Assembly (NCBI GenBank): GCA_033961575.1
Contig: CM066740.1
Coordinates: forward strand, 61,759,213 to 61,823,212
Direction: 5' to 3'
DNA length: 64,000 nucleotides
Origin: Aselliscus stoliczkanus
Lineage: Eukaryota; Chordata; Mammalia; Chiroptera; Hipposideridae
The notes below the pieces were generated by a model. That model was not told the DNA's origin and did not search any database. It saw nothing but the letters and a program-made list of their open reading frames with translations. Positions 1 through 9,796 of the stretch are shown piece by piece. The translations under genes and the position numbers were made by a program. Position 1 is the first letter of the stretch. The number at the start of each line of letters is the position of its first letter.

Positions 1-89
1 TTGTAGGAGACTAGGACACTATGGATGAATGGAATGGAAATGCCTGCAGGTCATTTGGAGAATCATCTGTGGTTTGAATTTAAAAATCA

Positions 90-378
90 CTACAAGCAAG
101 ATTTTATTCATCATCATTCACTCTTTTGTTTCTACTTTTCATTTCTTCTTTTTCTTTTTCAATTTCAGCTATAAATTTCTCAATTTCTTCAGGAAGTAAA
201 TCTTGAGGGGTTGATCTCTCCTCACGACCAGCAGTTTCACTGTTTTTGCCACTTCAGAAGGGCCTTGATAACCAGCTGGATGGACAGACTGTCCATGTCC
301 ATAGCTTCCTCGGTATAGTTCTTTTGAAATTCATTCACTGACTGGGCACCCCCAGCCTTCCAGACATGGTATGTGCCT
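90..378 (-). pseudogene. Exon-like or retrocopy coding fragment, protein not recognised
   Basis: Read on the minus strand, about 50 codons are open from near 378 and end ...[10 protein letters not shown] stop. Shifting one base within a run of five A gives a further acidic/basic stretch ([20 protein letters not shown], then repeated EIEKEKEE-type residues) ending in NDDE and a stop at about 90. An AATAAA overlaps that stop. The composition looks like a real charged C-terminus, so the single-base shift suggests a broken gene. Just upstream in sense, about 379-420, there is a C/T-rich tract ending in CTCAG, which resembles a 3' splice acceptor. The piece could therefore be a terminal exon of a minus-strand gene, live or decayed, rather than a processed copy. 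I do not recognise the protein and see no other exon in the window. Confidence 0.4.
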
Positions 379-417
379 GAGGAGACCAATGGGTGAGAGG
401 GTGAAGGTGAGGCAGGC

Positions 418-452
418 TGGGTCCTGGGGGGGGGGAGGGCGGTGGGGGGCAG
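418..452 (+). repeat. G-rich tract
   Basis: Several runs of three or more G, including one of about ten, lie within 35 bases. This could form a G-quadruplex on the plus strand. On the minus strand it is a C-tract next to the possible splice acceptor of the exon-like fragment. Confidence 0.5.
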
Positions 453-455
453 CAT

Positions 456-1071
456 CCTCAGCCACAGAAGCAGGAGCTAAAGCTCAGACTCCAAGAGCCG
501 AGGAGGCCCATGGGTACAGGTCTCCCTATCTGCTCCTGGCAGCCCACATGGAGAGTGTTTATAGGTCCTCTGCTCCCTCTGCACTCATTAACAGTAAAGT
601 TGAACAAAGGGCAAACAAAAATTTCTTCTGGACACATATAAATAGAAACTATTGTAGAGTTTCCATGTTGTAGAATGCTGTAAAGAAACTTCATTTCCAA
701 TTTCTCTTGTGAGGATTGCTAGCATGAGGAATATTCTTTGAAAAACTTTTCTTTTTTTAAATTGAAGGCTAACCGACTACGGAAATGACCAAAAGTATTA
801 ACAGAAAGCTTGGTTATAGATATTTTGTAGGAAATAATTCAAAATGTCAAAATTTTTAGCACTGAGTTTTTAGTACAGCAAAAGTGTTACAGAAATGTGT
901 AAAAACGAAGCGGTAGATCCACAAATCATGGTACCGTATATACATACAGTGAAATCCTGTGCAGCTACTCAAAATGATTCCAAGTTTTCAATGATATATG
1001 GAGGTGCCTAGGTAGAGAAAAAGCACAGTAAACCTTAACAGCAAGGTGAAAGAATGTGATCAATCTATATG
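456..1071. other. No recognised feature
   Basis: This is ordinary A/T-rich DNA between the exon-like fragment and the first LTR. The open frames on both strands look like chance; I see no repeat family I can name. Confidence 0.4.
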
Positions 1072-1077
1072 TATTGA

Positions 1078-1783
1078 TGTCGCGTCTCTGTGCGGCTGGG
1101 TCTAGCTTCCTCCAGAGGACCGGCGGGAACTCAGAAAAAGAAATAAAGAGCAAGAGACAGGGATAGTTTAAAAAGCAATATGAGCCAGGGGACTCTGTCT
1201 GATGGACAAGAGCCCTGAATCTGGTCAGCTTGCAGCTTTTATTGAGTACAAACAGGGAAGGGGCTTTGCTCTTTCCGAGCTCTGTAAATCACATGCGTCA
1301 CCCACGATTTAGCCAAATTTCCTTATGCCTCACAGACGGGCCCCAGCTGAAAGACTCTTTGATCAATGCAGCCTTGCCCCCTACGGGGACAGATAATGGT
1401 TCACTATGACACTTTGAGGCAAGAATGCAAGGAGGACTGCTGTTAGCTTTTTAGGAAGATTTCTCTTTTCTGTTGCAGGCTGTAAACTCTGCACAAAAGG
1501 ATTAACAAGCCCTTAGGCCCCTTTATGCTTCACCTCCTTGATTCCTCCCAGGGACCCTCCAAGGGTGCCTGGCGTAGGCTGCCCTAATGCACATATTTTA
1601 TATAGGATCTCACACCTATATTGGAATCCTGTGGGTATATAGGGTCTTGCAGTCATTGGCTGACCCGCCCTCTCTCTTAGGGTCCCATGGGGTTTTGCCG
1701 TAGACATAGTGAATATCCTGTCCCTGTGAGGCCCTGCTGTTATGGGCGAATGCAGGGAGGCAAACGGCTGCTGTAAGGCCATA
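1078..1783 (-). mobile_element. Solo LTR, class II (ERV2) endogenous retrovirus
   Basis: The 706-bp block is bounded by the 6-bp direct repeat TATTGA at 1072-1077 and 1784-1789. A 6-bp duplication is usual for ERV2/betaretrovirus-type integration. On the minus strand it ends ...GCGACA (the expected CA). It begins TATGG where TG is expected, consistent with one transition. Minus-strand signals include an AATAAA in CTCAATAAAAGCTG (about 1237-1243) and a TATATAAAA-like box near 1600. No gag, pol or env sequence adjoins it, so it is a solo LTR left by LTR-LTR recombination. The open frames inside it are chance. Confidence 0.72.
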
Positions 1784-1789
1784 TATTGA

Positions 1790-2599
1790 TATGGCACCAT
1801 CTTCAAAGCAGATGATATAGCAAATAGAATTTTTCATAGTCACAAGTTTTGTTGTGCACAAATATAGCTTTACATGTCCTTATTTCTGTAGTACCTAGTC
1901 TTATTTCCTGTTACCCCGAATGGAGAAAGACATAATTTAGTCATTTCTAGGTAGACTCTATCAAATGCAGTGATTTCTCCGTCATTCCAAGTTTTAGACT
2001 CAAGCAAATTGATGTATTGGATGCTGGAACTCTTCCCTGGTTGACCCTGGAAACCCAGCTGCTTTTGCCTTTGTGCTTGCCACAAGGCACGTTTCCAACT
2101 CTGTGCCCAAACCTCATTGTGGGTTCAACTGATTGACAAATAAGTTACATGCCGGCCACGGTTCCAAGGGGATGTTAAAAATGTGATTTGCTCTTTTGTT
2201 CTACTTTCCAGCCTGTCTGGTATGTAATGGAGCTCATATGGAGCTTGATAATAGAGCTGTAAGTGGCTATAGCATCATCACCAATGGGATGACCAGATGG
2301 GTCTACAGGTCGAGGTTACAGACAGTATACCAACCCCATGGTATCTAATAATTGATTTAAATGGCGCAATTTCATTTTTCAACTGATTGAACAAAGAAAG
2401 ACTTTAGTGGTTAAGTTTCCCTTTCCAGTTATGGCAGATTTGCCCCTGTGGTACTGCAAATACCTCTCACAATGATAACGTTTCTCAGATGAGACAACAC
2501 AGTCCTTTAGCAATCATTCAAAGTGCCCACGATGCTTTTATTTGCACGATGCTTAGATTTTATAGAACATGGCTTGCCTTTTCTTACTTGACCCTAAAA
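1790..2599. other. No recognised feature
   Basis: Unassigned mixed-composition DNA between the LTR and a MIR. Nothing coding or structured was recognised. Confidence 0.4.
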
Positions 2600-2745
2600 A
2601 TAGGTTTGTGAAGTGAAGGGAAGCAATCCCTCTTTTATAGACGAGGAGAAAGGGGCTCAGGGTTAAACCATTGGCCCTAAGTCAAATCACTAGTAAATGG
2701 TGAAGGTGGGACCGGGACTCAGCTGTTTCCAATGTCCACACTGTC
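2600..2745 (-). repeat. MIR SINE fragment
   Basis: This matches the reverse complement of the MIR core: 'agacgaggagaaaggggctc', then a 'ggttaaacc...aagtcaaatcactagtaa' stretch corresponding to the 'gaggaaactgaggctc ... aggtcacacagctagtaa' signature. It is heavily diverged, as expected for this ancient mammalian tRNA-derived SINE. Confidence 0.6.
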
Positions 2746-2968
2746 ACATTTCCTGATGCTTCTGTAAAGAGGCTTTGGTAGGGAAACTGGAGAAAGCCTG
2801 GGGATGGGAAGGAGATATCTCTGGATGGGGAGGATGCAGGGGGGCGCCTTTCAAAAGGAGAGGCTGGTGGAGCTGAGGGCTCCTTTCACCAACTAGGACC
2901 AGCCCTCTATTAGTAAGTATGTCTCCAACTCAGGTGCTGTTCTTTTTACATTTTTCTTTTCATAGTAC

Positions 2969-3080
2969 TTTTTTTTTTTTTTTTTTGAGGGCAGTACCAT
3001 TGACCCTCATATGTGGGACCCAAACCGGGGCTACTGGCGTCCCAAGCCAGCTCTTAACCACCACGCTACTCAGCCAGCCC
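2969..3080 (-). mobile_element. Short tRNA-derived SINE (GGCCGGC family)
   Basis: A poly-T at 2969-2986 is followed by TGAGGGCAGT and the diverged head, ending CAGCCAGCCC. Read on the minus strand this is a roughly 90-bp tRNA-like body with A box (GTGGTTAAG-type) and B box (GGTTTGGGTCC-type) remnants and an A-tail. It is an older copy than those near 20.5 and 24.0 kb, with several substitutions in the head. No clean target-site duplication is visible. Confidence 0.8.
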
Positions 3081-4449
3081 ACATTTTTTTTTTTTTTTAA
3101 CCCCTTTCCCTTTTCATTAGTCTCCCTGGCCAAATATACCATGACCATTAGGAAAAAAAAGGTACAAGTTGTAAGTATAAAAGCCCAGAAGGTCCCACTT
3201 GTCAAACATTATAAAAAGCTGTGGCATGTTGCTTTGTTTTCAGAGTAACTCTGTGAGCTTCCACTGCTCATCTGCAAACACAGCATTTCCTTTTAAACCA
3301 CGGACGTCTTTGGTGTGTGTTGAAAGGATGACAAAGAAAAATGAGTTCACTGATTCTGAAGACCCATAAGTTACAGCCTCCCTGCTAATATTTTGTATTT
3401 TTAATGTTTGCCACAGTGTTGGGGAATAATTCAATCTGGCTTGATTAGATTTAGATAAAGACAGCAGGCTTGCTGAAATCACAAGTGAGGCGTAGGTGGG
3501 AGGAAGGAGGTGATGATAACAAGACTGTGTAACAGAGTGTGAGCCAGATAGAAAAACAATGCACCTCTTTGCCCAGTTTTCTATAGCAGGCCAACATCCA
3601 ATGTCAGCAAAGGAAAAGAACAAAGGAATGAAAACAAGAACCACCATGTCTTTCACGGTAGAAAGGAAAGAAAGGAAAACTTATGCTAAATAATTGTAAC
3701 TGTATTCTGCTGGCTTGACAAAAGAGAGGCTGAGTTTAGTAATAAACCCTCAGGCTTTTCTTAATGCAACTGGTAGTGTGGGTTCTTCCCTGTGTGTCTC
3801 CTGGGAAGTGCTTTCACATTGGTGGTTGCTAAGCTCAGTAAGCACATTATGGCAGCTAAACCAAAGTCTTGTGTGTATGTTAGTTACTTGTTTGTTTATT
3901 TATTTACTGCTTGGCTTTGTTCTAAAAACACTTTGAGGTGGCGGGACCCAGTGGTTCAGGGTGCTTTGTGCCTTGATTATATTTAGTCAGTTATTGGAAG
4001 CACAAGTGATCACTTCAGAGGACATTTGGGTGAATAGAGGAGTGCTGATTTATCCCTATAACTAGGAAAATAGGCCAGAATGCTTCTTCATTAACTAACA
4101 ATAGGTCTGCAGCAACTTCTGCAACAGATGAAGGCTGGACAGTTTTAGTTAAAAATGATAATAGTATGCTGTGCTCCAAAGGACCATGAAATCCCCTAGG
4201 CTGACATACCCAACTGTGAAGCATTTGCAAACCCCAGGAGTGACTCCTATGATCCTCAGCCTCAGAGAAGTTTAGCCCAAACCAGTGCCGCTTGTACCAG
4301 AAAAACTACAGCATAGAGGCACTGGGATGGGTCACTAAAGACTGAAAAAGATGCTTGTAATTTAATTCAATCTAATTTTAATTTTGAACTAATTTGGGCT
4401 CTCTCTCTGAAGTTCAAGAACAAAAAAAATGTATTGTGGCAGAGTTGCA
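3081..4449. other. No recognised feature
   Basis: A second T-run (about 3086-3100) is followed by ordinary DNA. The open frames at 3240-3656 and 3715-3986 have no recognisable protein similarity and no coding-like composition. Confidence 0.4.
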
Positions 4450-4690
4450 AAATGGTTAAAAGTGAAGTCTTTAAAGAGATGGGTTTGAAGACTTCTGTAA
4501 CCATGTTCTAGCTAGTTCTACAGCTAGTTCTGCGTATTTAGATAAGTCACTTAAACTGTCAGTGCCTCAGTTTCCACATTTGAAAACAAAGTAATAATAC
4601 TTCTTTCATCACCTTGTATCAAATGAAGTAACACTTATAAATATTGAGCATATTATGAGAGTTTCTGGATGCTGTTCATTATTACTATGT
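4450..4690 (+). repeat. MIR SINE
   Basis: The MIR core can be read on the plus strand: 'gataagtcacttaaactg' then 'gtgcctcagtttcc', followed by 'aaagtaataatac' and 'tatcaaatgaagtaac', matching the order of the MIR 3' half. It is diverged and ancient. Confidence 0.7.
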
Positions 4691-4726
4691 GCCTAGTACT
4701 ATCTCAGGCATTACAGATGCCAAAAT

Positions 4727-5060
4727 GTCTTAGTCCACTTGGGCTACTATAACAAAGTATCATCAACTGGGTCAGCTTATAAAGAACGGAAATTTATTTC
4801 TCACAATTCTGGAGATTGGTAAGTCCAAGATCAAGGTACTGGCAGATTTAGTGTCTGGTGAGAACCTGTTTCCTGGTTCATGGGTGGTCATTGTCTCACA
4901 TTGCAGAAAGAGTGGGTTCTCTTTTATAAAGGCACTAATCCCATTTATGAGAGCTCCACCTTCATGACCTAACCACCTCCCCAATGTCTCACCTCCAAAT
5001 ACCATCACATTAGGGCTTTAGTCTATAGCACGAGATTAAATACACTCTTCCCTCAAGGAG
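4727..5060 (-). mobile_element. MLT1-type MaLR LTR
   Basis: The plus strand reads as the reverse complement of an MLT1 LTR: 'cttagtccacttgggctac', 'acaaagtatcatcaactggg', 'ttataaagaacggaaattta', 'tctggagattggtaagtcca', then 'accaaataccatcacatta' near the far end. The polyadenylation-type end of the LTR therefore lies at the left. This is an ancient ERVL-MaLR solo LTR. Confidence 0.7.
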
Positions 5061-5383
5061 CTTGTATTAGTCTTGGTTCTTCAGAGGAACAGAATTGGAA
5101 GGTAGAAAATATTAACCTTATTTTCCAAAATTTCAATCTAATATAGTTGGAATACAGTTCTTTGCTTAAAGTAATAAAGCTTCAGCTAACTGGAAAATTT
5201 ATCTATCCATACAGACTGATTTCCACGAGGAGTCAGAATAGCATCTGGCTTTAATAAATGCAGGGACTATAACATACACATAGATACATGGTGTTTGGAG
5301 ATCCCAGGAGAAAAAATACAGACTTTTATCATCTTGAGTAATGATATATGATATGAGTGAATCTGAAATGAGAAAATTAAAAG
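5061..5383. other. No recognised feature
   Basis: About 320 bp of A/T-rich DNA between the MLT1 LTR and a short L1 tail. Nothing recognised. Confidence 0.4.
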
Positions 5384-5395
5384 GTTGTTGGTTTA

Positions 5396-5506
5396 GTGAA
5401 CACACAATGTGATATATAGATGATATATTACAAAATTGTACACTTGAAACTTATTATAGTAACTTTACTAACAATTGTCACCATAATAAACTTTAATAAA
5501 AAAGAA
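5396..5506 (+). mobile_element. Severely 5'-truncated L1 3' end
   Basis: About 110 bp resembling an L1 3' terminus ('attgtacacttgaaactta' followed by 'aataaactttaataaaaaa'). It is flanked by near-identical 12-bp repeats: GTTGTTGGTTTA at 5384-5395 and GTTATTGGTTTA at 5507-5518. This is the expected product of target-primed reverse transcription with extreme 5' truncation. Confidence 0.6.
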
Positions 5507-7009
5507 GTTATTGGTTTACATTTCCAAGTCTTAAAAAATATAATGCAAGAATGTCAGGGAGACCCAAGGTGGTGGAATAGATCAACACTGTGCTTGCCTC
5601 ATCCCGTGAACACCTTAAAATTACAACTAAAATATAAAACAATCAACCTGGAGAACCATCTGAAGTCTAGCTGAACAGAAGTTGTATAATTAGGTATATG
5701 AAGAAGAAACCATGTCAAGAGTGATAGGAGGGGCAGAGATGTGAAATAAGATAGCCCCAAATCTCTCTGTGATGGATGAAAATCAGGAGGGATATCTTGG
5801 CACAGTTTTTTCCCTGTGGAGCGAGGGATGCCAGCCTCACACCAGGCTCCCCAGCCTGGAGTGCTGATGCTGGGACAAGCCCCCACATCATGTGGCTATG
5901 AAAAACAGTGGGAATTCTGACAATCTGGGTGGGACAAAGGGCTATGGGAAACCCAGATGTTCTCTTAAATGGCCTGCACAGACTCATTCACTCCCAGCAC
6001 TCAACCTGGACTCTGGTGGAGGGATGGTGACTTTGGGGGTGTTAGAGACATACAAGGAAAGACTGAGTTGTGTGGCTTCTGAGTGAGGACTGGAGGGACA
6101 GTTGACATTTTCCCTGTGTGGTGTTTTCTTCCTGTGCAGCTGACAGGCGGGCACCATTTTTCCAGTGTTGAGCTCTCCCTCACGACCATGGCTAAATCTG
6201 AATCTGAGTCTGTCTGGTGAGCTCCACTTGCTACACCTGGTGACTCACTCACTCCCTGCCACACCCAACTCCATACCACAGGGGGCCTTATCAGTGGCTG
6301 AACCTTAGGGGAGCTAGGGTCTCCTAGTGTTTTTCACAGTTATCCCAGGACTGGTACTAGTGGTAGCCATCCTTTGTTCCCAGAATGGCCTCTCCCACAT
6401 GTCTCCAGGTCCAGTGCAGGCAGTGACCAAACATGAATTGCTTTATAGCTCCAACCAGGTAGTCCCTGGCCAGTCACAGGGAGTGCTGACCTTGGAGCCT
6501 CTCCCAAGAGGCCCCAGAACCAACATACTTGGAGGTTGGCTTCAGACCACAGCAGAGCACCTCCCAATTAGCCCCACAAGTGTCACACCCAAAGGGGAGT
6601 CTCAACAGGCACCAGAGCCCAGTGGGGTGAATCCTGCTCTGTGGGGTAAGCCCCTTACAGAGCAGTCTGTAAACTGTGGATATGGCCATGCCCCACAACC
6701 AGTCAGCCTGATGGTCAATCCTACCCAATGACAGGCCAACAGTAATCAAGGCTCCACTATAACAGGAGAGCACACACAACTCACACAACAGACACTCCTG
6801 AAGCACTCCGTGCAGGTGACTAGGGAGGCTGTGCAACTGGGACCCACCAGGTACCTACTACATAAGGCCACCCAGCAAAACTGGGAGATGTAGCAGATCT
6901 ACCTGATACATAGAAACAAGCACAGAGAGGCAACAAAATTGAGAAAACAAAGGAGTACATCCCAAGTGAAAGAACAGGAGAAAAAACTCCAGAAAATGAA
7001 CTAAACAAA

Positions 7010-7790
7010 ATGGAGGCAAGCAACCTACCAGATACAAAGTTCAACACACTGGTTATAAGAATGCTCAGTGGTCTCAAGGACAACTTCAACAAAGAGATAA
7101 CAGGCATAAAAAAAAAGAGACATAGAAACCAGAAAAAAGAAACAGAAGTGAAGAATACACTAGAAGGAATCACCAACAGACTAGATGAAGCAGAAGATCA
7201 AATCAGCAATTTGAAAGACAAAGTAGCAGAAAACACCAAATCAGAACAGGAAAAAAGAAAAAAGAATTTTAAAAATTAAGGTAGTTTAAAAGACCCGTGG
7301 GACAACATCAAGTGTACCAATATTCATAAGGGTGTTAGAAGGAGAAGAGAGACAGAGAAAGGAATTGAAAAACTTTGAAGAAATAATGACAGAAAACCTC
7401 CGTAATCTGGCAAAAGAAGTAGACACATAAGCTCAGGAAGCACAGGGAGTTCCAAACAAGATGAATCCAAAGTGACCCACACCAAGACACATCATATTTA
7501 AAATGCCAAAGGTTAAAGACAAAGAGATTCTTAAAAGCAGCAAGAGAAAAGCAGGTAGTTACCTACAGGGAAGCTCCCATAAGACTGTCAGCTAATCTCA
7601 ACAGAAGCTTGCAGGCCAGAAGGGACTGGCAGGAATAATCAAAGTGATAAAAACCAAGGACCTACAACCAAGACTACTCTACCCAGGAAAGCTAGCATTT
7701 AGAATTGATGGACAGAAAAAGAGCTTCCCAGACAAGAAAAAGCTAAAGGTGTTCATCACCACCAAATCAGTATTATACAAGGAAACTTAG
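7010..7790 (+). pseudogene. L1 ORF1 (RNA-binding chaperone) pseudogene
   Basis: The frame starts MEASNLPDTKFNTLVIRML and runs 89 residues, including the ORF1 coiled-coil part (NTLEGITNRLDEAEDQISNL). It then stops at 7277-7279 (AAT TAA). Sequence after the stop still resembles the ORF1 RRM/C-terminal part in other frames (about 7380-7790: 'aaatgccaaaggttaaagac', then 'agctaatctcaacagaag', ending near 'ggaaacttag'). ORF1p normally trimerises and coats L1 RNA. This copy is broken. Confidence 0.75.
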
Positions 7791-7825
7791 AGGCATTGTT
7801 TTAAGATGAAAAGAATTAAAAATAT

Positions 7826-8520
7826 GAATAATAAAATAGCAATAACTACATCCCTATCAATAACTACTTTCAATGTAACTGCTCCAATCAAAAGATTAGA
7901 GTAGCTGAGTGGACAAGAAAACAAGACCCTTACATATGCTGCCTATAAGAGACTCACTTCAGATTGAAAGACATACACAGACTGAAAGGGATGGAAAAAA
8001 GATATTTCATTAAAATGAAAACAAACAAACAAATGAAAATCTGGGGTAGGAATACTTAGACCAGACAAAATAGACTTGAAAAAAAAGATTATAATGAAGA
8101 GACAAAGAAGGACCTAGTAATCCCACTTCTGGGTATTTATCTGAAGAATCCCAAAATGCTACTTTATAGCTCCAACCAGGTAGTCCCTGGCCAGTCACAG
8201 GGAGTGCTGACTTTGGAGCCTCTCTCAAGAGGCCCCAGAACCAACATACAGAACACAGGATATGCATTCATGTGTTCATTGCAGCATTATTTACAATGGC
8301 CAAGATATGAAGGCAACTTGGGTGTCCCTGAATGGGTGGATGGATAAAGAAGAGGTGGTACACATACAATGGAATAGTGCTCACTGTAAAAAAGAACAAA
8401 ATCTTGCCATCTGCAACAACATGGATGCGCCTAGAGGGTACTGTGCTGAGTACAGTAAGTCAGACAGTGAAAGACAAATGTGATATGACTTCACTTATAA
8501 GTGGTATCTAAAGAACAAAA
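7826..8520 (+). pseudogene. L1 ORF2 remnant: endonuclease start fused to C-terminal tail
   Basis: From about 7826 the sequence resembles the beginning of ORF2 (apurinic/apyrimidinic endonuclease). It includes text equivalent to the region before the GVAI-P-KIDFK block at about 8040-8080. At about 8111 ('gacaaagaag' then 'gacctagtaatcccac') it jumps to the ORF2 C-terminal tail ('tcccacttctgggtatttat'). The rest of the endonuclease and all of the reverse transcriptase are missing. The tail is itself interrupted by 93 bp of 5'UTR (8157-8249) and resumes at 'gttcattgcagcattattta'. Not translatable. Confidence 0.7.
8157..8249 (+). repeat. Displaced copy of the element's own 5'UTR
   Basis: About 93 bp here ('ctttatagctccaaccagg' ... 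'ggccccagaaccaacata') repeats 6438-6528 of the same element with only a few differences. Both copies are in direct orientation, 1.7 kb apart. It sits inside the ORF2 tail and replaces a short piece of it. The second HAL1-like copy at 41.1 kb lacks it at the same place. Confidence 0.8.
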
Positions 8521-8740
8521 TAAATAAACAAAACAAAAACAAACACATAGATACAGAAAGCATTTTGATAATTGCCAGATGGGAATAGGGATGGGGATGG
8601 GATAAAAAGGTGAAGGGATTAAGTACAAATTGGTAGTTACATAATAGTCATGGGAATATAAAGTAAAGCATAGGGAATGTAGTCAATAATATGGTAAAAA
8701 CTATGTACAGTGCCAGGTGGGTACTAGATTAGTCAGGAGA

Positions 8741-8768
8741 TGACTTTTTTTGTTTTTGAATTTTAACT

Positions 8769-8799
<31 letters not shown>

Positions 8800-9437
8800 T
8801 TTTTTATAACAGTACACTAGTTATACTTTTTACACCTCAAAGTGACAATCCCCTCACCCAATCCACCACCCCACTCCCCCGCATATCATAATATCTATTA
8901 CAACTCTCCTGACCCCACTCCCACATTGTACTCATCCCGTGACTATATGTATACATTCAATCACAGTTAACATTTCATATTATACAACATCAGCTTCAGG
9001 TGTTCAGCGCAGTGATCAAGTTTCTACCCCATCCCCAAAGTGGTCTCCCCAAGACACGTGACCATCTGACACCTGACAAAGCATTCACAACATTATCAGT
9101 TACATTCCCAGAACTGCCCCCATATCCCTGTGGCAACATTGTAATCACCCACCTATGCTGTCCAAAACCTTCCCACTCTTCCTCATCCCCACCCACTCCC
9201 AGCCAACAACCATCAGTTTTTCCTTTATATCTGCTTGATATGATTTCAATCTTCTTAAATTTACTGAGACTTGTTTTGTAGCCTAACATGTGGCCTATCT
9301 TGGAAAATGTCCCATGTGCACTTGAGAAGAATGTATATTCTGTTGTTTCCGGGTGAAATGCTCTAAAAATATCGACGAAATCCAGCTGGTCAAAAGTGTC
9401 ATTTAAGGCCACTCTTTCCATGTTGATTTTCTGTCTA
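8741..9437 (-). mobile_element. L1 fragment nested in the HAL1-like element
   Basis: A T-run and (TTTA)n at the left mark the A-tail of a minus-strand insert. Next come L1 3'UTR sequence to about 9232 ('tgacacctgacaaagcatt', 'aacaaccatcagtttttcc') and, in the same orientation, a piece of ORF2 endonuclease (9234-9437; minus-strand frame with DQLDFVDIFRAFHP and GHMLGYKTSL). Flanks match imperfectly as a target duplication: 'aggagatgactt' near 8736 and 'aggagaagatgacttctt' near 9437. The ORF2 middle and C-terminus are missing between the two parts. Confidence 0.75.
8768..8803 (+). repeat. (TTTA)n microsatellite
   Basis: About nine TTTA units lie at the tail end of the nested minus-strand L1, most likely grown from its original A-tail. 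Confidence 0.9.
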
Positions 9438-9796
9438 GAGGAGAAGATGACTTCTTCAATTATATAAATGTCTAACCACTATGCTGTACACCTGAAATTC
9501 ATATAAAATAATATTGAACGTTAACTACAATATAATTAAAAAATTTAAAAGGCAGGAGAAGTTTAAGAAGAATAAGAATTTCAAATTTCTAGTTATAACA
9601 AATAAGTCATGGGGATGTAATGTACAACGTAGGAAATATAATCAATAATATTATGATAACATAATGATTGTTGTTGGACTTATCATGGTGACCATGTTGA
9701 GTGACTATGGTGTACACCTGAGAATGATATAATGTTGTATGTTAGCTATATTTTTTTAATAAAAATCTTTAAAAAAAGAAAAATATATAATGCAAT

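Larger units (their letters stand above)
5549..9779 (+). mobile_element. Full-length internally deleted L1 (HAL1-like), copy 1
   Basis: Order on the plus strand: 5'UTR from about 5549 (starting near 'gacccaaggtggtggaatag'), ORF1 from 7010, a short piece of ORF2 endonuclease, an abrupt jump at about 8111 to the ORF2 C-terminal tail, then a 3'UTR ending AATAAAAATCTTTAAAAAAAG. Near-matching flanks (AAAAAATATAATGCAA at 5533-5548; the same with two extra bases at about 9779-9796) look like a target-site duplication, so both ends appear complete. The reverse transcriptase region is absent. A minus-strand L1 is inserted at 8741-9437, and 8157-8249 is a displaced 5'UTR segment. Half-L1 (HAL1) elements that keep ORF1 but lack ORF2 are known in mammals and move in trans; membership is inferred from structure. 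Confidence 0.75.
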
